A stretch of 64,000 nt of DNA from Azolla caroliniana (Eukaryota > Polypodiophyta): assembly GCA_043228905.1 (NCBI GenBank), contig JBHGNT010000006.1, positions 9,052,001 through 9,116,000 of the forward strand. Reading direction: 5' to 3'. The notes beneath the pieces were generated by a model. The model did no database searches. It was not told where the DNA came from and worked only from the letters and a program-made list of their open reading frames with translations. This document shows positions 22,618 to 35,814 of this stretch, piece by piece (position 1 is the stretch's first letter; each line of letters starts with the position of its first letter). The position numbers and the translations under genes are program-made.

Positions 22618-24021
22618 GTTACAACCTATTTGGTTCATGTTGTGGCAGAAGGGAGAAATGATGGGAGTTACATGGATTTCATGGGACCATTTGGCTACTC
22701 CCAAAAGGTTAGGTGTTGCAGCAATATTGGATTTGGAAATGCATTTGATGGCTCGTAGATTTGCATTATTATGAGATATATGTTAACAAGATCAACGATG
22801 GAGATATATGATGCAATATTTATTGAGCATGAAGGATTGTTGCACGGGAAAACAAAGATTCAAGCTTCCTGATGGTCATTACTCAATGGAAGTATTCCTC
22901 TAAAGATTCGACGTTCTATATGTGGACAACATTTGGTAAGATCATGGTAAGATGCATTATCTCTTTTTGAGTGGGGACCATCAAGCCCCATCAAGTGATC
23001 GAGAATCTTGTATTTCATTACAAAATGAATTGCTTGTTTCTTCTTGAGTGTTGTTTTGGCACGAGAAAGAGAAGTTGAGATCTCAATTCAATCGTTTATT
23101 TCGATTGGGGATTGTACATTTGGGAGATGTGGTTGATAATGAATCTCAAAGGTTGTCGGAATTTAAAGATGCCAAGAGATGATTATGTATCCCCCCAAAT
23201 TATGGATTTATTTGGGAGAAATTACATTGTATACAATTGTTGCAAGGATCTTTGCCATTGAAAACAAATGTTGCACCTTGGGTGGAACAAGATGGTACAA
23301 TGCTTGTTACAAGTCACTACAAATATATTGTATCATCACACAATGGCATCATTATCTTGGCTATCTCCTAAAGTAGAGAAGTTGTGGAATGTATTAAGTC
23401 AGATGCAAGGTAGTGGAAAATATTACAACGTGGTCGGCATTCCCATCTACCATTTCGTGCAAAGGTATTCATATGGAGAGCCATGATTGGTGGGCTCCCA
23501 TTAGGTTCGGCCTTAAAGAGATGAGGACTAGGGTCTGGCACTTGTTTCTTTTGCAATATTCCATTGGAGGATAGTACACATAGGTTCATTAAATGTCCTA
23601 TAGCGTGTACCATTTGCAAGTACTTATCGTACATTCAGCAAGTTTTAACCCGTTGTTGTTTGAGACCTTAACAATGGGTTTTTTCTCAATATGTTCAAAA
23701 TGGTTCAAATGATGAGATGGAGATATTGTTCCAATTTTTACGTTATTGGGGACTACAACACAATTGGAATATGTGTAATGCTTTCATGTTTGATAATAGA
23801 CATGGGGTAAAAGATAAAGAAGTTGAAAGGTATTCCCATGTGGAATTTTTGGATGTTAGAGCATGTGGGGATCATTTCCTCAAATGCAGATTCAGCTTTT
23901 TTAATGGCATTACATGACGTCCCTCTCCCTACATAGGTATATGATAGGTAGAGGACTCAAGAGACTAAGAAGTTTTATAACTAAGTGGATTCTACATACG
24001 ATTATTATAATTGTGTGCTTT

Positions 24022-24024
<3 letters not shown>

Positions 24025-24080
<56 letters not shown>

Positions 24081-24091
24081 TTAGGGTTTAG
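24025..24091 (+). repeat. (GA)n microsatellite followed by two telomere-type units
   Basis: About 26 GA units (24025-24077) run directly into gggtttagggtttagg (24077-24091), two copies of the plant TTTAGGG telomere heptamer. Short interstitial telomere motifs are common in plants and need not mean anything. Confidence 0.85.
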
Positions 24092-26350
24092 GTCTATTAA
24101 AATTAGACCTCCTCAGATAAGACATTTTAGAAGTTAGGAAACCAATACTCGACTCTACCCTTATTCTCATATGAGTATTAGTTCACTAGGTATGACTAAT
24201 ATGTCACCCTTAGGACTTCGACATAGACTCTAGAAATGAACCATGCCACACACTTATGAAATATATGCCTCCCAACAACATGGTCAAGACAACCCACAAA
24301 ATATGAATTGCTTCTAGTGTCAAGACACACTATTTGCCCACCTAGACATAATGACTTTATGCCAATCTATGCACTTGCTAGCAAGCATGGTGGGACAAAG
24401 GTCCACAACAAGGTATACTACAATGTCAATAGTTTACTAGAGACATCTAAAAGTATGATCCCATCAATAAGATTGTGCCCAAGTATCTTGGGCAAGGGAA
24501 CATAATAAACACATTTAGTGTTTCAAGCAAGTCTTTTGGCCTTAGGACCCAATTTCTAATATGATTTGAGTTGCAACTTTTGGATTGACTCTTAAGGAAG
24601 AAACAAGGAATTAGTTCTAAAACCTTCCAAATGACTTTACAATTGTGAAGAAGGTTTTCTCGTGAAATTTTGCTTGATTGGGTCCCTTTGGAACCCTATG
24701 CACCAACTGGTCCCTTTCATTTAAGAATAGATGGAAACCATGCGTTATTACATCATTCAAATGAAAGCGATGGACCATTAGTGTGAACTTGAAGATAGAA
24801 TGTTAGACCTAAAACCAATGAATTTTCTCATAAGGGGGTTTAATGATTAGATATTTCACCAAACCTTGTGAAAAGGCAATGAGCATGGAAGATAACTTGA
24901 CGGGCCTCCAACCTCCCATGTCTACACTTGTTAACCCTTGAGGAAGGATACTCCTAGTACCCTTACCTAGGCCACAAACTTGAAAGATGGAGAAGTCAAT
25001 TGGATATGCAATACATAGAAATATCCACTGTCTCATTTGACAAGAACACCAACTTCCAAAGTACACACATTATTGTAAGTGGCCTAAGAATTTTGTCATG
25101 AATGACCCAAATCATTGTTGAGGAGTCCCAATTTCATGATTTGGCCAAACTTAGATAGATTAATGTCATACACACAACATATAGACACACTTGGCCATCC
25201 TGTCACCTCAATGTCCCATGTCCTCCATAGGAATTGAGGCCTAAAATGAACAAAGAAGAGTCTCTAGTTGGGGGTCCCAAGTTTCCTACTCGGTGTGCAT
25301 ATGGCCTAGTGTATGTACTACATCATGATCAATATCCATCAAAATAAGAGGACCTCATAACAAAAACAATAATGTTATCAAGACCTCGATATGGTAAGTG
25401 AGTGCGCAACAAAACAATAATGTTACATTAGTAACACCAACAAAAGGAATTATGAAGAACTAGGTGTTGTAGGTGGCCATCAGGATGCAGAACAACATTA
25501 GGTGCCTCCTTAGCTAATAAACCCACCACTTCCAGTGACCAAATTGTATAAAACCTGCTGTCATTATTTACATTGAAGGTAGTTTCATGAGAGAATGTGG
25601 TCGAGTCAGATAATATCATAGTGTCCATAAAAAGAATAATAATGAGAACCCTATTCTTTGTTATACCCTTTGAGGACATGTAACCTTAATATGCAAACCT
25701 CATTCCCCGGGAACAACACAAACAAACAAGTTTGTTAATGGGGAAATTAATGTCGCTTTGTTGCAACAACTCATGACCGTTAAGGTTGCACTACTTATCA
25801 AAGATGTTAGTCGATTGGCTAGCCACCCTAAACTTTTCCATCAAGGGTTGGATTAGTTTTAGTCCAAACCAATGGAACTTACACTACCAAAGGTGCCCCA
25901 TCTTAGCTCAAAACCTCATTACGATGTACTATGATGAGTAATATGCAAATGTGGCAAAGGGGAATCAAGAGAAGCATCTAATTAGTTCGAATGTCAATTT
26001 GCGGATGGTGGAGAACATAAGTTTCAAAGCCACGAAGTAGAGAATAGCCTCACGTGTGTGGTTACACGACTTTCAAGCAATGTGGTTGTTTATTCAGGAT
26101 AATCTCCTTCCTTATAAGGGCCATTTGCCTTGTCATGGACTTCAGGAACGACGTCCTTTACATGGACAACGACATGAAAACCTAGAGAGTTCAAGTTAAT
26201 ACAACAAGCCGTTCACGAGCAAGAGTGGCAAATCCTTACAGAATTCAAGGGGACCAGATGTAGCTATCCAAGGGGAGGCACAATTATGGAAGTGGGAGTG
26301 GATGGCGAGGCGACATAACACTCTATAATGAGCTTGTAACTAACTCATAG
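24092..26350. other. Intergenic sequence, no gene recognised
   Basis: No ORF over 85 codons, no splice-consistent exon set and no RNA fold was recognised. The sequence looks like decayed repeat DNA; short phrases near 24140 resemble those after LINE-B (17360-17400). Confidence 0.55.
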
Positions 26351-26351
26351 T

Positions 26352-26830
26352 GAGGGGGGGGGGGGGATCCATAACGTGCGTGCTTGCCACAGTGGGGGCG
26401 GTGGCAAGTACGTACGCTATCGGTACAAGAGTGAGTCTTAGTGTGAGTGTCGGTGACACAAAGATGGGCGAGGTAGAAGAAAGAGTAAGGAGTAATAGAG
26501 TATGTATAGTAATGGTAATAGTAATAGTGCTACAAGTATGTATGTACATATGTATGTAGTAGTTAGTAGTTAGTAGTAGTAGTTAGTATGTGTATGTAGT
26601 TCTAAGTTAGTATGTATGTATGTATACATACATGATACAATATGTAGTAAAATATGTAGGCAGCCTAAGGCAGGCATGTATGTATGTAAAAAAAGAAACC
26701 ACAAAGAAAAGAAGCGAGCGCAACAGAAGAGAAAGAGAAAGAGAAAGAGAAAGAGAAAGAATCAGAGATCGATCGATCCATCGATCGCATTTCCCCCTTC
26801 CTTTTCTTTCTGTCTGTCTTTCTGTCTTTC
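26352..26830 (+). repeat. Low-complexity upstream region of the E2 gene
   Basis: A G-run at about 26353-26366, TAG/TATG repeats at about 26525-26650, (GAAA)n at about 26725-26760 and (TCTT/TGTC)n at about 26800-26830 lie within 700 bp of the E2 start codon. Similar TATG repeats lie upstream of both NBR1 copies. Long purine/pyrimidine tracts are common in plant 5'UTRs. No TATA box was assigned. Confidence 0.7.
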
Positions 26831-27049
26831 TGTCTACGTCTTCTTCTTCTTCTTGGAGGAAATCCATCTTTTCCAAAAGCAACGAAGAGAGTAGTAGTAG
26901 TAGTAGAAGTAGCAGTAAGCTCGATCCCATCCCATCACACCACAACAACAGCAATCTCTCTTCCTTCTCCCCCTCAATCTGGGAAACAATTATCAACACT
27001 AGCAACAACTACCAGAAGAAGAAGAAGAAGCTCTCTGCCCATCCATCGC

Positions 27050-30000
27050 ATGGCAGACACCCAGGCTACACTCCTTCTTCGCAAACAGCTCCGAGGTAAG
27101 TTACTGAAAAAACCTCCCATCAGTTCCTCTTCTTTTTCCTCCTCTGAAGTAAATTTGCGTTTTCTTTATTCTTTTATTTATTTATTTTGTCTGAGTTGAA
27201 CAAAATCTCATCAGATCTAGTGCAGTTCTTCTTTGCAACTTATTCTTCGAAATATTGCTCTATTTTTCTTTTTTAGATCTTTCTAAGCATCCCGTTGAAG
27301 GATTTTCGGCCGGACTTGTGGATGATTCGAACTTGTTTGAATGGGATGTGGCCATCATAGGACCTCCTGATACACTCTAGTATGTTTTCCTTATTTATAT
27401 ACGTACGGAAGAAATATGTTTTCCTAGTTCATATAAAGGAGAAATATGTTGCTCCGTGGAAGTAATGTCTTGCTCTTGAGCTGAGAAACGTAACTAATAT
27501 GTTTTGTTCTAGCTCAAATGCGGAAGTGGTAATGTGTGTTTTACTGAAGGACAAGTGATATGGAATTAAGATATGGAAGTAGAATGCTCGTCTTTGGAAT
27601 TAAGATATGGGAGTAGTATGTTCTTTTTCCCTCAGAAATGGAATTCGGATATTCAAGATGTGTGTTGCTCTAGTCAGATACAGAAGTACTATGTTCTTCA
27701 CTTCACCATGGACGTGGAAATGTTATTCAGTTCAGATATGTGCTGTGTTCTATCTCAGATTTGAAAATGTTGTGCTGTACTATAGTTCAGATATGTATAT
27801 GGTGTGTTTGTGTTGCTTAAGATATGAAAGTAGTGTGTTGTTTTAGCTGAGATATGGAAGGATTTTGAATTAGGTGTTGAATTTCTGTTGTGCTGTTCAT
27901 CATTCGTCTGTTTTTCTTTTTCCATCCTTTTGCTCAGTGAAGGTGGATATTTCAAAGCAATTATGAGTTTCCCAGTGAACTATCCTAATAGTCCTCCGTC
28001 GGTGCGGTTCACATCAGAAATGTGGCATCCAAATGGTATTTTCTTTTCTTCACATGTTATTTGTGCGTTGCTTTGATAGTCATGTGACACATATATACTG
28101 AAACTGTGAATATATACTGGTGATCTTACTATAAATATATACTGATGATTGTACTGCTAATATGTATTTAAAAGCTCTGATGCTTTTCATTTTCAATTTA
28201 TCCTGACGATATTTTTATTTCGTAACATATTGCCTTTCATGTGCTATGATCATACTGCACAGAAATACTTACAAATTTGCAACTAAATTCAAATATATAT
28301 TGATGAAGTGAATATGTACCAGAAACTTACAATGTTTGTGATTTTCAGTTTATCCTGATGGTCGTGTTTGTATCTCCATTCTGCATGCCCCTGGAGATGA
28401 TCCGAGTGGGTATGAACTTGCAAGTGAGAGGTGGACTCCTGTTCACACGGTAATGTAAACATGAAGGGACCACAAGATTTTTGTCAAAGAGTAGTATGTT
28501 CTCAGTTTAAATATTCGTTTCTTATAGGTGGAAACTATTTTGCTGAGTATAATATCAATGCTATCAAGCCCGAATGATGAGTCTCCTGCAAATATTGATG
28601 CAGCTGTAAGTGGATCATAACCAGAGTTTCTTCTTATGTTTTAATGCTGTCCATGAAAGCTCACATTTTAGTCTTAATGAGGGAATTATATATTTTCAAA
28701 CATTGAAATGCTGTGCAATAAATGCATTAGGATATTAAAAGCCTTGTAATTGTCATGCATGTGACAAACTTTCTTGACTTCCAAATGCAAAACCATTGAT
28801 TACTTAGAGACTACACATACCATTTTCAATTATGCCAACTTCAGGATATACAGACGTCCAGTAAAAAAGTATGCATGCTCCTGAAGATAATAGTCAAAAA
28901 GTAAATGTAAGATGTTCAGAATGATTCATGCCATGGTAAAAAATGCATAACATATTTTCCCTTGATCTCTTATTTTTTCTAGTGTTAAACAAGAAGATTA
29001 TTTCTCTCTGCCTATGTATATATCTATTTCTAGGTGGGAATATAAAAAATTGTAATCTTTGAATAATTTTCTTATACTAAAATGCCTCGGTTGGCAAGGA
29101 TTATCTAATTATATGTGATAGTCACTGATACTTAGTAGTATCAGTATAGGACACATTATTTGGCTTATATTCTATTAATGCCTATAGTTTTACTATGAAG
29201 ATTCTTTTGGTTTTAGCCACTGTGTGTATGGGGTTCTGTTTTGGTTGGCTAGTATTATTCAAAGTTCCAGCTCACATGGATATTTTTATTTTTATATCTG
29301 AATGAACTTAAACAGAAAAATGCACCAGAAGATGTATCACCCTTGCAATCAAAATGAATATGGATCCTACATCTGCCCGCCACACAAATCAACATGTTTT
29401 TGAACTATTAATCAAACAACTCAATGAAGCAAATGAACATGAAATTAGGCACCTTCCTGGATAGGATTCTCAAAATGGAGAAAACCCTGATCATTCAAAT
29501 TTAAAGTGATAGGATATCTTCACAAACTCAGTATGATGAATACATGCATCTCAAGCAGGTCAACCTCAATGCACCTATGAAAGATCTCTAACCTATACAT
29601 AAAATTTCCTGATGGCAATATCCATGTGGTGAAGGAGGGCATAACACTTTATGAGTTCTCCTAGAATCTGAATGTGGAGCAGAATTCTCAATTCTGTCTC
29701 CCCTTGAAATCTAGAATTTGTTGGCTATGGCACTTCAGTTCTTACCAGTAATGACCATTATTTTGATGTATGAATAGCTATAAACTGATACATTGATTTT
29801 TTAAATGCCACTAAAGTAACCAAATGCCTTATTAAGTGTCACAATTCTGACTGCTTACATGATTATTGTTTTTTAACCCGCAGTAAATTTACCGATCAAT
29901 GTTCTGAAGAATGCTACTGCATCACACCATGCTAAACATTTGTAATATACCTGGTCTGAACCATTCCTACTTAGCCTAACCCCATCATTCCCATCATCTT

Positions 30001-31567
30001 GACCTTTCCATTCTCATTCAATGACTTGCTGGCTGCCTAATCATACTCCCTCGAAGTCTTTCTATTGCGATTTTAAATAGCTGCAGACAATACTGCTGCA
30101 GTGGAGGCCATGAAATCCGGAAATAGTCTATGAGTGAGTGTAGATGGAGAACATGATCCACCTTATTTTCCCTCTCTGGCCGAGTTTATGAAGCATGTGA
30201 GTTGTCCCTCTAGAGTGGTTATTGTAGGAATATTTATCCTATATGACTAGTACATGCACTTGTTTATTGATTGAAAATGCACTTCCATGTTCTGTGAAAG
30301 GTTATCTAAAGATCAGTGCAAACATACTGCCAATTAATGTAACTTCTGGAGCATAGGCTACACTCAATCGTTTCCTTGCTTATCATTGAAATTGAGTTCA
30401 GTTTATCTTGATTCTTTCTGATTTGATGTTCCATTGTCCTTGTCTATTTGGGATGAGAACCATTTGTCCTTGTCCATTTCCTTGCTTATCATTGCTCATT
30501 GGTCACCCATTTACATAGCTTTTTAGTATCTAATAGTGACATCTTTTATAGAAAAGATATGATATACCTTGTCTTTTGGTTTGCTGGCAGTGTATTCATT
30601 GAAATTGAGTTCAGTTTATCTTGATTCTTTCTGATTTCATGTTCCATTGTCCTTGTCTATTTGGGATGAGAACCATTGTTATCATCCTCTGCATCCTTAA
30701 AATATTGCCTATCTACCACCTGAGCTTTTTGTCTTAGGTGTGACTCCATTGAACACCAAAGACAGTTTAATATATGTGCGTTAATGCCTATTGAGGATGA
30801 TGACTCCACCCTGATTGTCTGTCCTCTTCTTGGCTTGTATAATACTAGAGCATGGATTTAGACTGACGCTGTGGGCAAGCATGAGAGATGTTGGTATTTT
30901 GTATGACTTTTTTCTGGCTTTATAAACTTTTTTTAAAAGCGTGGAAATGATGGATCTGATCAGTAGAATATGAGAATCAAAACAAAGTGCCAGCAAGTAT
31001 TGATGATGTAGTTCTTCATCGTGCAATTTATTCCTTCCCTTGGATGTTTGTGACTGGTCTGAGTGAGTATTCAGATTCCAAATAATATGTCATTATGATG
31101 GTGCTCAAGTTCTCATCTAATTATTCATTTGACGAGTTCACTCATTTTATACCTTGGTCACATATGGTATGATCTCCCATAGGCTATCATCATTGTGGTC
31201 ATGGTTCTGCACCCCACCATTTATTGTCCAGGAACAACGTCCCAAAATGGTCCTTGAGTGGTAATGGCAAGAAGTCAGACCATTGATGGAAATGTTGTCT
31301 CGTGTGTTGATGCAGACAAAATAGCATTCTGCCTGTGACTTGCAGAAGCTTTAATTGTGTGTAACTTGAGTGTTTCCGTATTGTTAAAATTTTCAGTTTC
31401 TCTATTATTAAATAAGTCAAATAAATGCAAGCAAGCTAATAAGCTCTATATTGTTTTAACTTTTAATCATCTGCATTCAAAACCTGCAGAAAGAGTGGAG
31501 AGAGAGCAAAGAGGAATTTAGAAGGAAAGTCAGTCGAATAATACGACGATCACAGGAGGCATTATGA
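27050..31567 (+). CDS. UBC7-like: Ubiquitin-conjugating enzyme E2, UBE2G1/UBC7 type
   Basis: Six exons give 504 nt, 167 aa: 27050-27095, 27277-27379, 27938-28035, 28349-28449, 28528-28605, 31490-31567. All introns are GT...AG. The UBC fold is complete: '[13 protein letters not shown]', '[12 protein letters not shown]', the HPN motif in 'EMWHPN', catalytic Cys90 in 'DGRVCISIL', and the long acidic loop '[17 protein letters not shown]' near the active site that marks Ubc7/Cdc34-class E2s. Length and Cys position agree with human UBE2G1 and Arabidopsis UBC7/13/14. The enzyme takes ubiquitin from E1 as a thioester and passes it to substrates with an E3; family members act in Lys48-chain formation and ER-associated degradation. 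Intron 5 is 2.9 kb. Confidence 0.95.
30384..30677 (+). repeat. Duplicated 80-bp segment in intron 5 of the E2 gene
   Basis: CATTGAAATTGAGTTCAG and the following 60 bp, ending in GGGATGAGAACCATT, occur at 30384-30464 and again at 30597-30677 with one or two differences. The spacing is 213 bp. The rest of the 2.9-kb intron shows no recognised element. Confidence 0.85.
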
Positions 31568-31840
31568 TGTATTAGAAGAAATCATCAAGATGCACTCTGA
31601 AAATATGAAGACAAAACGTTTTCATAAATTCTTATGTGTACAGGATTTGTTTGGTCTTTGTCATAAAATTCCAATGTACACAGAATCTGAAGGTTTTTGA
31701 TTGTGGTAGATCCTCGTACATAAAAGAAGTCTTCTTCTGATGTTTCCAAGAAATATTATGTTGAGATGATAAATTTTTTGTTTAGTTTCCTATTGTTTAC
31801 ATTGATTTGTAAAACTCTTATCATTACAAGTGTGAATGTG

Positions 31841-31846
31841 AATAAA
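31841..31846 (+). terminator. Candidate poly(A) signal of the E2 gene
   Basis: AATAAA lies 274 nt after the E2 stop codon in an AT/TG-rich 3'UTR. It is a plausible near-upstream element; the cleavage site was not assigned. Confidence 0.5.
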
Positions 31847-31849
31847 GTT

Positions 31850-32618
31850 TGAGTACAACCTAAGCTTGCAAAGATAGTGAGGCAAGGTAGTGGAGATGTT
31901 TCTTGCATTCAATGAATATATTATTTTCACGTTCATTGGATATCAGTGTGCATAGCAGTGTGCTGAGGTTGTATGCTGCTGTTGTATTAGATGAAAACTT
32001 CGAAGTGTATACAATGGCTGGAGATTATACTGTAAATGAAATTTGTTATTGAAGAGTTTATTTTGGTTATCTATCATAGTATGCTGCTACATAGTGGAGT
32101 TTTTCTTCAAGATATTGTCTTAACATGTACAAACCATATTTCCCTATACCAAGATATCCAGCGTTTGAGAGTGTTGAAATGACTCTTTACTAATCGAGAT
32201 AACCTATGCCTTGCACATTTAAGAGTGCTGAGTGAAAATACATTCTTTTTCCATTAAGGTAAAATCATTACAGTCAGTATTTAAAAGTTGTATGTTAATT
32301 AATCTCAATCTTATGATCATGTGATTGTAGAGGAATACTAGAAGTCTTGCTTAAAAGCTCAGTTAAAATCTCATTAAGCATGACTGTAGAGAGTTTGAAA
32401 CCTGATAATATTTGCCTACTAGCTTAGTTCGATGATGATAAATTAGCAAAATGTTAGCTTTGTAAAATATAGGTAAACTCAAAACTAACTGCTAGTATAG
32501 TGAATTCATGCCTTGTAATTGTTTGCATTTTGGGCAAAATTTGTATGTAATAAACTCAGCAACATCAATGTAATAGACAATTCAACTTTTAGACGATCAT
32601 TAATCTCATCAATTTGTT
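31850..32618. other. Intergenic sequence, nothing recognised
   Basis: AT-rich DNA between the E2 3'UTR and a small tandem duplication. No ORF, RNA or repeat was recognised. Confidence 0.55.
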
Positions 32619-32764
32619 AATGTCAACTAGGTTATTCATTGGCAAATAATAATATTTCTAAGGTGTGAACATGTGAGTGAAACTTACTCTTAGCAACTTT
32701 TCAATGTCAACTAGGTTATTCATTGACAAATAATAATATTTCTAAGGTGTGAACATGTGAGTGA
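32619..32764 (+). repeat. 62-bp direct repeat, period 84 bp
   Basis: AATGTCAACTAGGTTATTCA and the next 42 bp, to GTGAACATGTGAGTGA, occur at 32619-32680 and 32703-32764 with one difference, separated by 22 bp. It sits at the left edge of the LINE-A-like relic. Confidence 0.85.
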
Positions 32765-33300
32765 TTACTTGGTTATACTATATGGCTCCATTCTAGAGTC
32801 AAAATTGAGTATATGGGCAAAAAGAAATCATTGCCTTAGAGTTGGATGGGCAAGCTTTCAGAAGGGGTTCACATCTTTGGATCACATATTGATCCTCCCA
32901 ACCCTTATTGAAGCACCTAGAATCCCTTGGGAGTCCATATCGATATGTGATTGGGAATCTATGCATTGTATGAATTTGTGTCAACAAAGGTGCAATGTTA
33001 GAGGTTATGGCTAGCACAATTAGAGTAAAATAGGGATGCCCACAATCACCCACTCTCTTTGGTCTATAGATAGATGAGGTAACACATTACATAGACAAAT
33101 TTGGCTGCTTGGAAGCATGCCTAGCAGGTATAGCCATACAAATATTATCAAATGTTGATGATATTGTGTTGATCTCCAAAACTAGAGAGGGACTACAAAG
33201 ACATCTAACCACTTTAAAAGTGTTTTCCGCTTCAACAACCATGCACATAATACTTAACTTTATTGAAATAAAGGTATGTAGTCCTAGATTCCATGATTGA
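32763..33300 (+). pseudogene. Decayed RT fragment related to LINE-A
   Basis: Pieces match the LINE-A RT in order. 'LVILYGSILESKLS' corresponds to 'LAKLYGAVMEAELS', and 'GFTSLDHILIL' to 'AFSTIDHIFTL'. 'GCPQSPTLFGL' (about 33036-33068) corresponds to 'GCPLSPTLFGI', and 'SNVDDIVLIS' to 'LYADDIVLLS', followed by 'LQRHLTTL'. Residues between the blocks are deleted and stops occur. It shows that the LINE-A family has older copies here. Confidence 0.75.
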
Positions 33301-35650
33301 TGCTTTAGAAATGATCACCATGTGTAAGTCTCTCCCCTATTTTCTATTTTGTAAATTGTAAATTGTAATGATAGGCAATTTTGGGAAACTTTCATTTCTC
33401 TTATGGTAATAGTAAATTATGTTTCTTCTCTCCAATCACTTATACTCTTGGAGCTAAGGGCAATTTGCACTAGCTCAGGCTTGACATAACAATTGTAGGC
33501 ATGAACACTCTACATACCAATTACAAACCCAAAAATATTTGAAGGCAATTCTTTTAAGTATACATGCATGACATTCTCGTTGGCTACTTTGTAATCGGTA
33601 AAACAAATTTATCATCATGTCCGATTGGAATAGGAATTGCCTTCTCTCTTTTTCGTATGGAATACGAAAATTGAAAGGCGAAGATGTCCGAAGTTTGTTT
33701 AATGTTTTTTTTCATCTTCCATATGTATCAAAATTGCTCTTGTTGCCTATTTGTGGCCTAATCATGTCATACTTCTACCAGTTTTGCGTTGATGTCACCC
33801 TTGAATATAGGTGCACAAGATTTTCAAGTTTGAAGATTGCAAATAGCACCTACTAAAATACTTAGTAGGCATGGCTTCATAAATAGGACATGCAAGGTGA
33901 AAATATATCAAAAGCATGTATAATAGTTGTCGGATACATGATCCACTCACTTAAGTTGATAATATTGCTAGGTTCCCTTCCTCAACAAGTCCGTCTATAC
34001 TTGATATGGAGTTCATTGCATGCATAGATCACAATTGGTCTTTAAGGGACATAAAAATGATATAGATCTACCTATCTTTTTTAGATCACAATTGGTCTTC
34101 AAGGGACATAAAAATGATATAGATGTACCTATCTTTTTTGTGATTGACATAACCTGTTTCAAAATATCCTTAAAAATAGAATATGGGAAGATCTTACAAG
34201 TAATGTTGATATAAGCAATTGAATTCGATATTGCTTGTGTAGCTACAACTTTAAATTGCAGTAACAATTAAGAATTTGAATGATACCAAATAGAGCATAT
34301 TTAATCTCCACCTCGATAAATGATGATATTTACCATCCACTATACAATGATGAAATGGACCAATTTGATTTGTTCAAAGATTGTGGATTTACATGAAAAT
34401 TTTGTTCAAAATTCATTAATTCTATTTTGAGAAAAATATTGACCTTCTCCAAACAAGAGCTATGGTCTAGGTGACATTATTTTTGTCCAATTTTTCTCAC
34501 TTATTCATTTTTTCACATCATGGGAAAGTCCCCAATGTATTTTATCAACAACCTAGTCAAATTTATCTATTGAATTGAAACAAAAACACAACGAATAACT
34601 CACTCTTTCTATTGTATAAATGGAACCATTTTGCCTTGTATGTTTTTCACAAGACAAACTCCATTGTGAAATTTAATCTTCACATCCAAAGTTACGGCCA
34701 AAGGCTTGCTACTAACCATATCCATAAGATTGAGTGTGTACCAAGATCCCTTCTCCATCCAAGCTTTTGGCACTTTTTTACCAACATTAAAAGCATTATT
34801 GACAATATTTTTCCTATGAAAGCCCCCAAATTCAACGAGATCACTTCTTTCACAAGGTTTTTTTTGTGTTCCCCCTCCCGTTGCTATCATCATTTTAATT
34901 AGATGTCAAATTTTCCTTCCACACAAGCCAACTTGCGTGCCCCAATATTTGTTCTCATTGTTCGTGTCCAACCCAAAACCCCATATTGAAACCATGCCTT
35001 CATTGTAACTAATGGGAACCTTCCAACTTCCAATCATATAATTGAGTAACTTTCTCAATCGTACTCTATCCTTGCTATCTAAACCAAGCCTTCATTGGAA
35101 CTAATGGGGCCTTTACAACTTCCACTCATATACTCGAGTGGCTTTCTCAGTCTTATTATACTCTTAATTAAGTTCTAATATAGTACAGAAAATACTTTTG
35201 ACTCAATACACATTTGGACCCTTGGGATTGGCTTTAGATGGGTGATTTTAGTGATGTTATTTATCAATACAATCAATTTTTAATACTTGTGTCTTTAGCA
35301 AAGGAAATTTACAAGCACGATAGAATGTCATTATCAAGCACACAACCAAATCACAAATTTACAGACGTGGAGAAGCAAATAAATAAGAAATTAAAGATTA
35401 AAATAATTCCAAAGGAAACAATGCATATTTTGCTGTAAGGGTATTATTATGGTCACATGAACCCAATTCAAATGAGCATGAGTGTATAAAGCAGTTTATA
35501 TCAACACCATAAAACATAGATGATTTATATAGACAAAAGAGTTAAAAACCAAATACAAACCAAGATCACATCAATGAGCATTGTAATGAAATCACAAGCT
35601 CGTATGACTTTTAAGTACATTCTCTTATAATTAAATGTAATAACTATACA
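33301..35650. other. Intergenic sequence, no gene recognised
   Basis: Opposite-strand ORFs of about 95 codons overlap at 34609-34902, but neither has a domain I know. A 57-bp tandem duplication lies at 34025-34138. I cannot support a gene here. Confidence 0.5.
34025..34138 (+). repeat. 57-bp tandem duplication
   Basis: TAGATCACAATTGGTCTT and the next 39 bp occur at 34025-34081 and 34082-34138 with very few differences. Confidence 0.85.
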
Positions 35651-35656
35651 TTATTA

Positions 35657-35770
35657 CGTTTTGGAGCTGGAGTCCAAAACTTGAAACTTATTATTCAAGA
35701 AAAACTTGATGTAACATTATTAGTGGTTTTGGAACTGGAGTCCAAACCCTGAATTTATTATGCAAGAAAA
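35657..35770 (-). repeat. Imperfect direct repeat in the NBR1-A 3' region
   Basis: A GTTTTGGARCTGGAGTCC block with following sequence, ending in ATGCAAGAAAA or ATTCAAGAAAA, occurs at about 35657-35704 and 35725-35770. Both lie just downstream of the NBR1-A stop. Confidence 0.7.
35754..35759 (-). terminator. Candidate poly(A) signal of NBR1-A
   Basis: AATAAA on the - strand, 56 nt after the NBR1-A stop codon (35815-35817). Confidence 0.45.
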
Positions 35771-35814
35771 TACCAAAGTGACTATAGACTTCAAAAACTT
35801 CCCATCACACATTT

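Larger units (their letters stand above)
17540..23920 (+). pseudogene. LINE-C ORF2 relic (endonuclease-RT), many stops and frameshifts
   Basis: Recognisable motifs are 'GIYAPNNANQ', 'LLMGDFNMCVDGS' and 'TSDHFPICFEF' in the endonuclease. In the RT they are 'LPNGKSLGWDGITNEVF', 'LYKLFAKILSNRLKKFLP', 'QLDLEKAYDHVNW', 'WQGCPLSPLLFA' and 'ALVDDSFMYL' at the catalytic site, where Tyr/Phe-Ala of the usual (Y/F)ADD is changed. The frame is broken repeatedly and contains a 219-bp internal tandem duplication (18101-18538). The downstream part (22623-23920) is also broken. It is non-functional. Confidence 0.8.
17525..24024 (+). mobile_element. LINE-C: decayed plant LINE, split by an LTR element
   Basis: ORF2 pieces lie in order on the + strand. 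They are endonuclease (about 17540-17930), linker, RT (about 18800-19730), the post-RT region up to 19932, and, after the LTR insertion, the C-terminal region from 22623 to about 23920. Just before the insertion the text reads 'PLLPWTKKALQNML'. The sequence after the insertion continues with 'QPIWFM', so the two halves join across the TSD GTTAC. The 5' end is truncated or unrecognisable. A long (GA)n tract starts at 24025, near the 3' end. Confidence 0.8.

Noticed and set aside
3001-24077. Possible CRISPR-like or origin-like repeats among the microsatellites
   Set aside because: The simple (CT)n, (GA)n and (TATG)n tracts have no spacer structure, and the genome is eukaryotic.
24077-24091. Interstitial telomere repeat
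   Set aside because: Only two heptamers next to a GA microsatellite, too short to suggest a fusion or healed break.
26607-27099. 133- to 159-codon frames upstream of the E2 gene
   Set aside because: They are built from microsatellite DNA (Ser, Arg/Glu or Leu runs) on both strands and fit a 5'UTR better than a gene.
34609-34902. Overlapping opposite-strand frames of about 95 codons
   Set aside because: Neither resembles a known family and each could be the shadow of the other, so there is not enough to call a gene.
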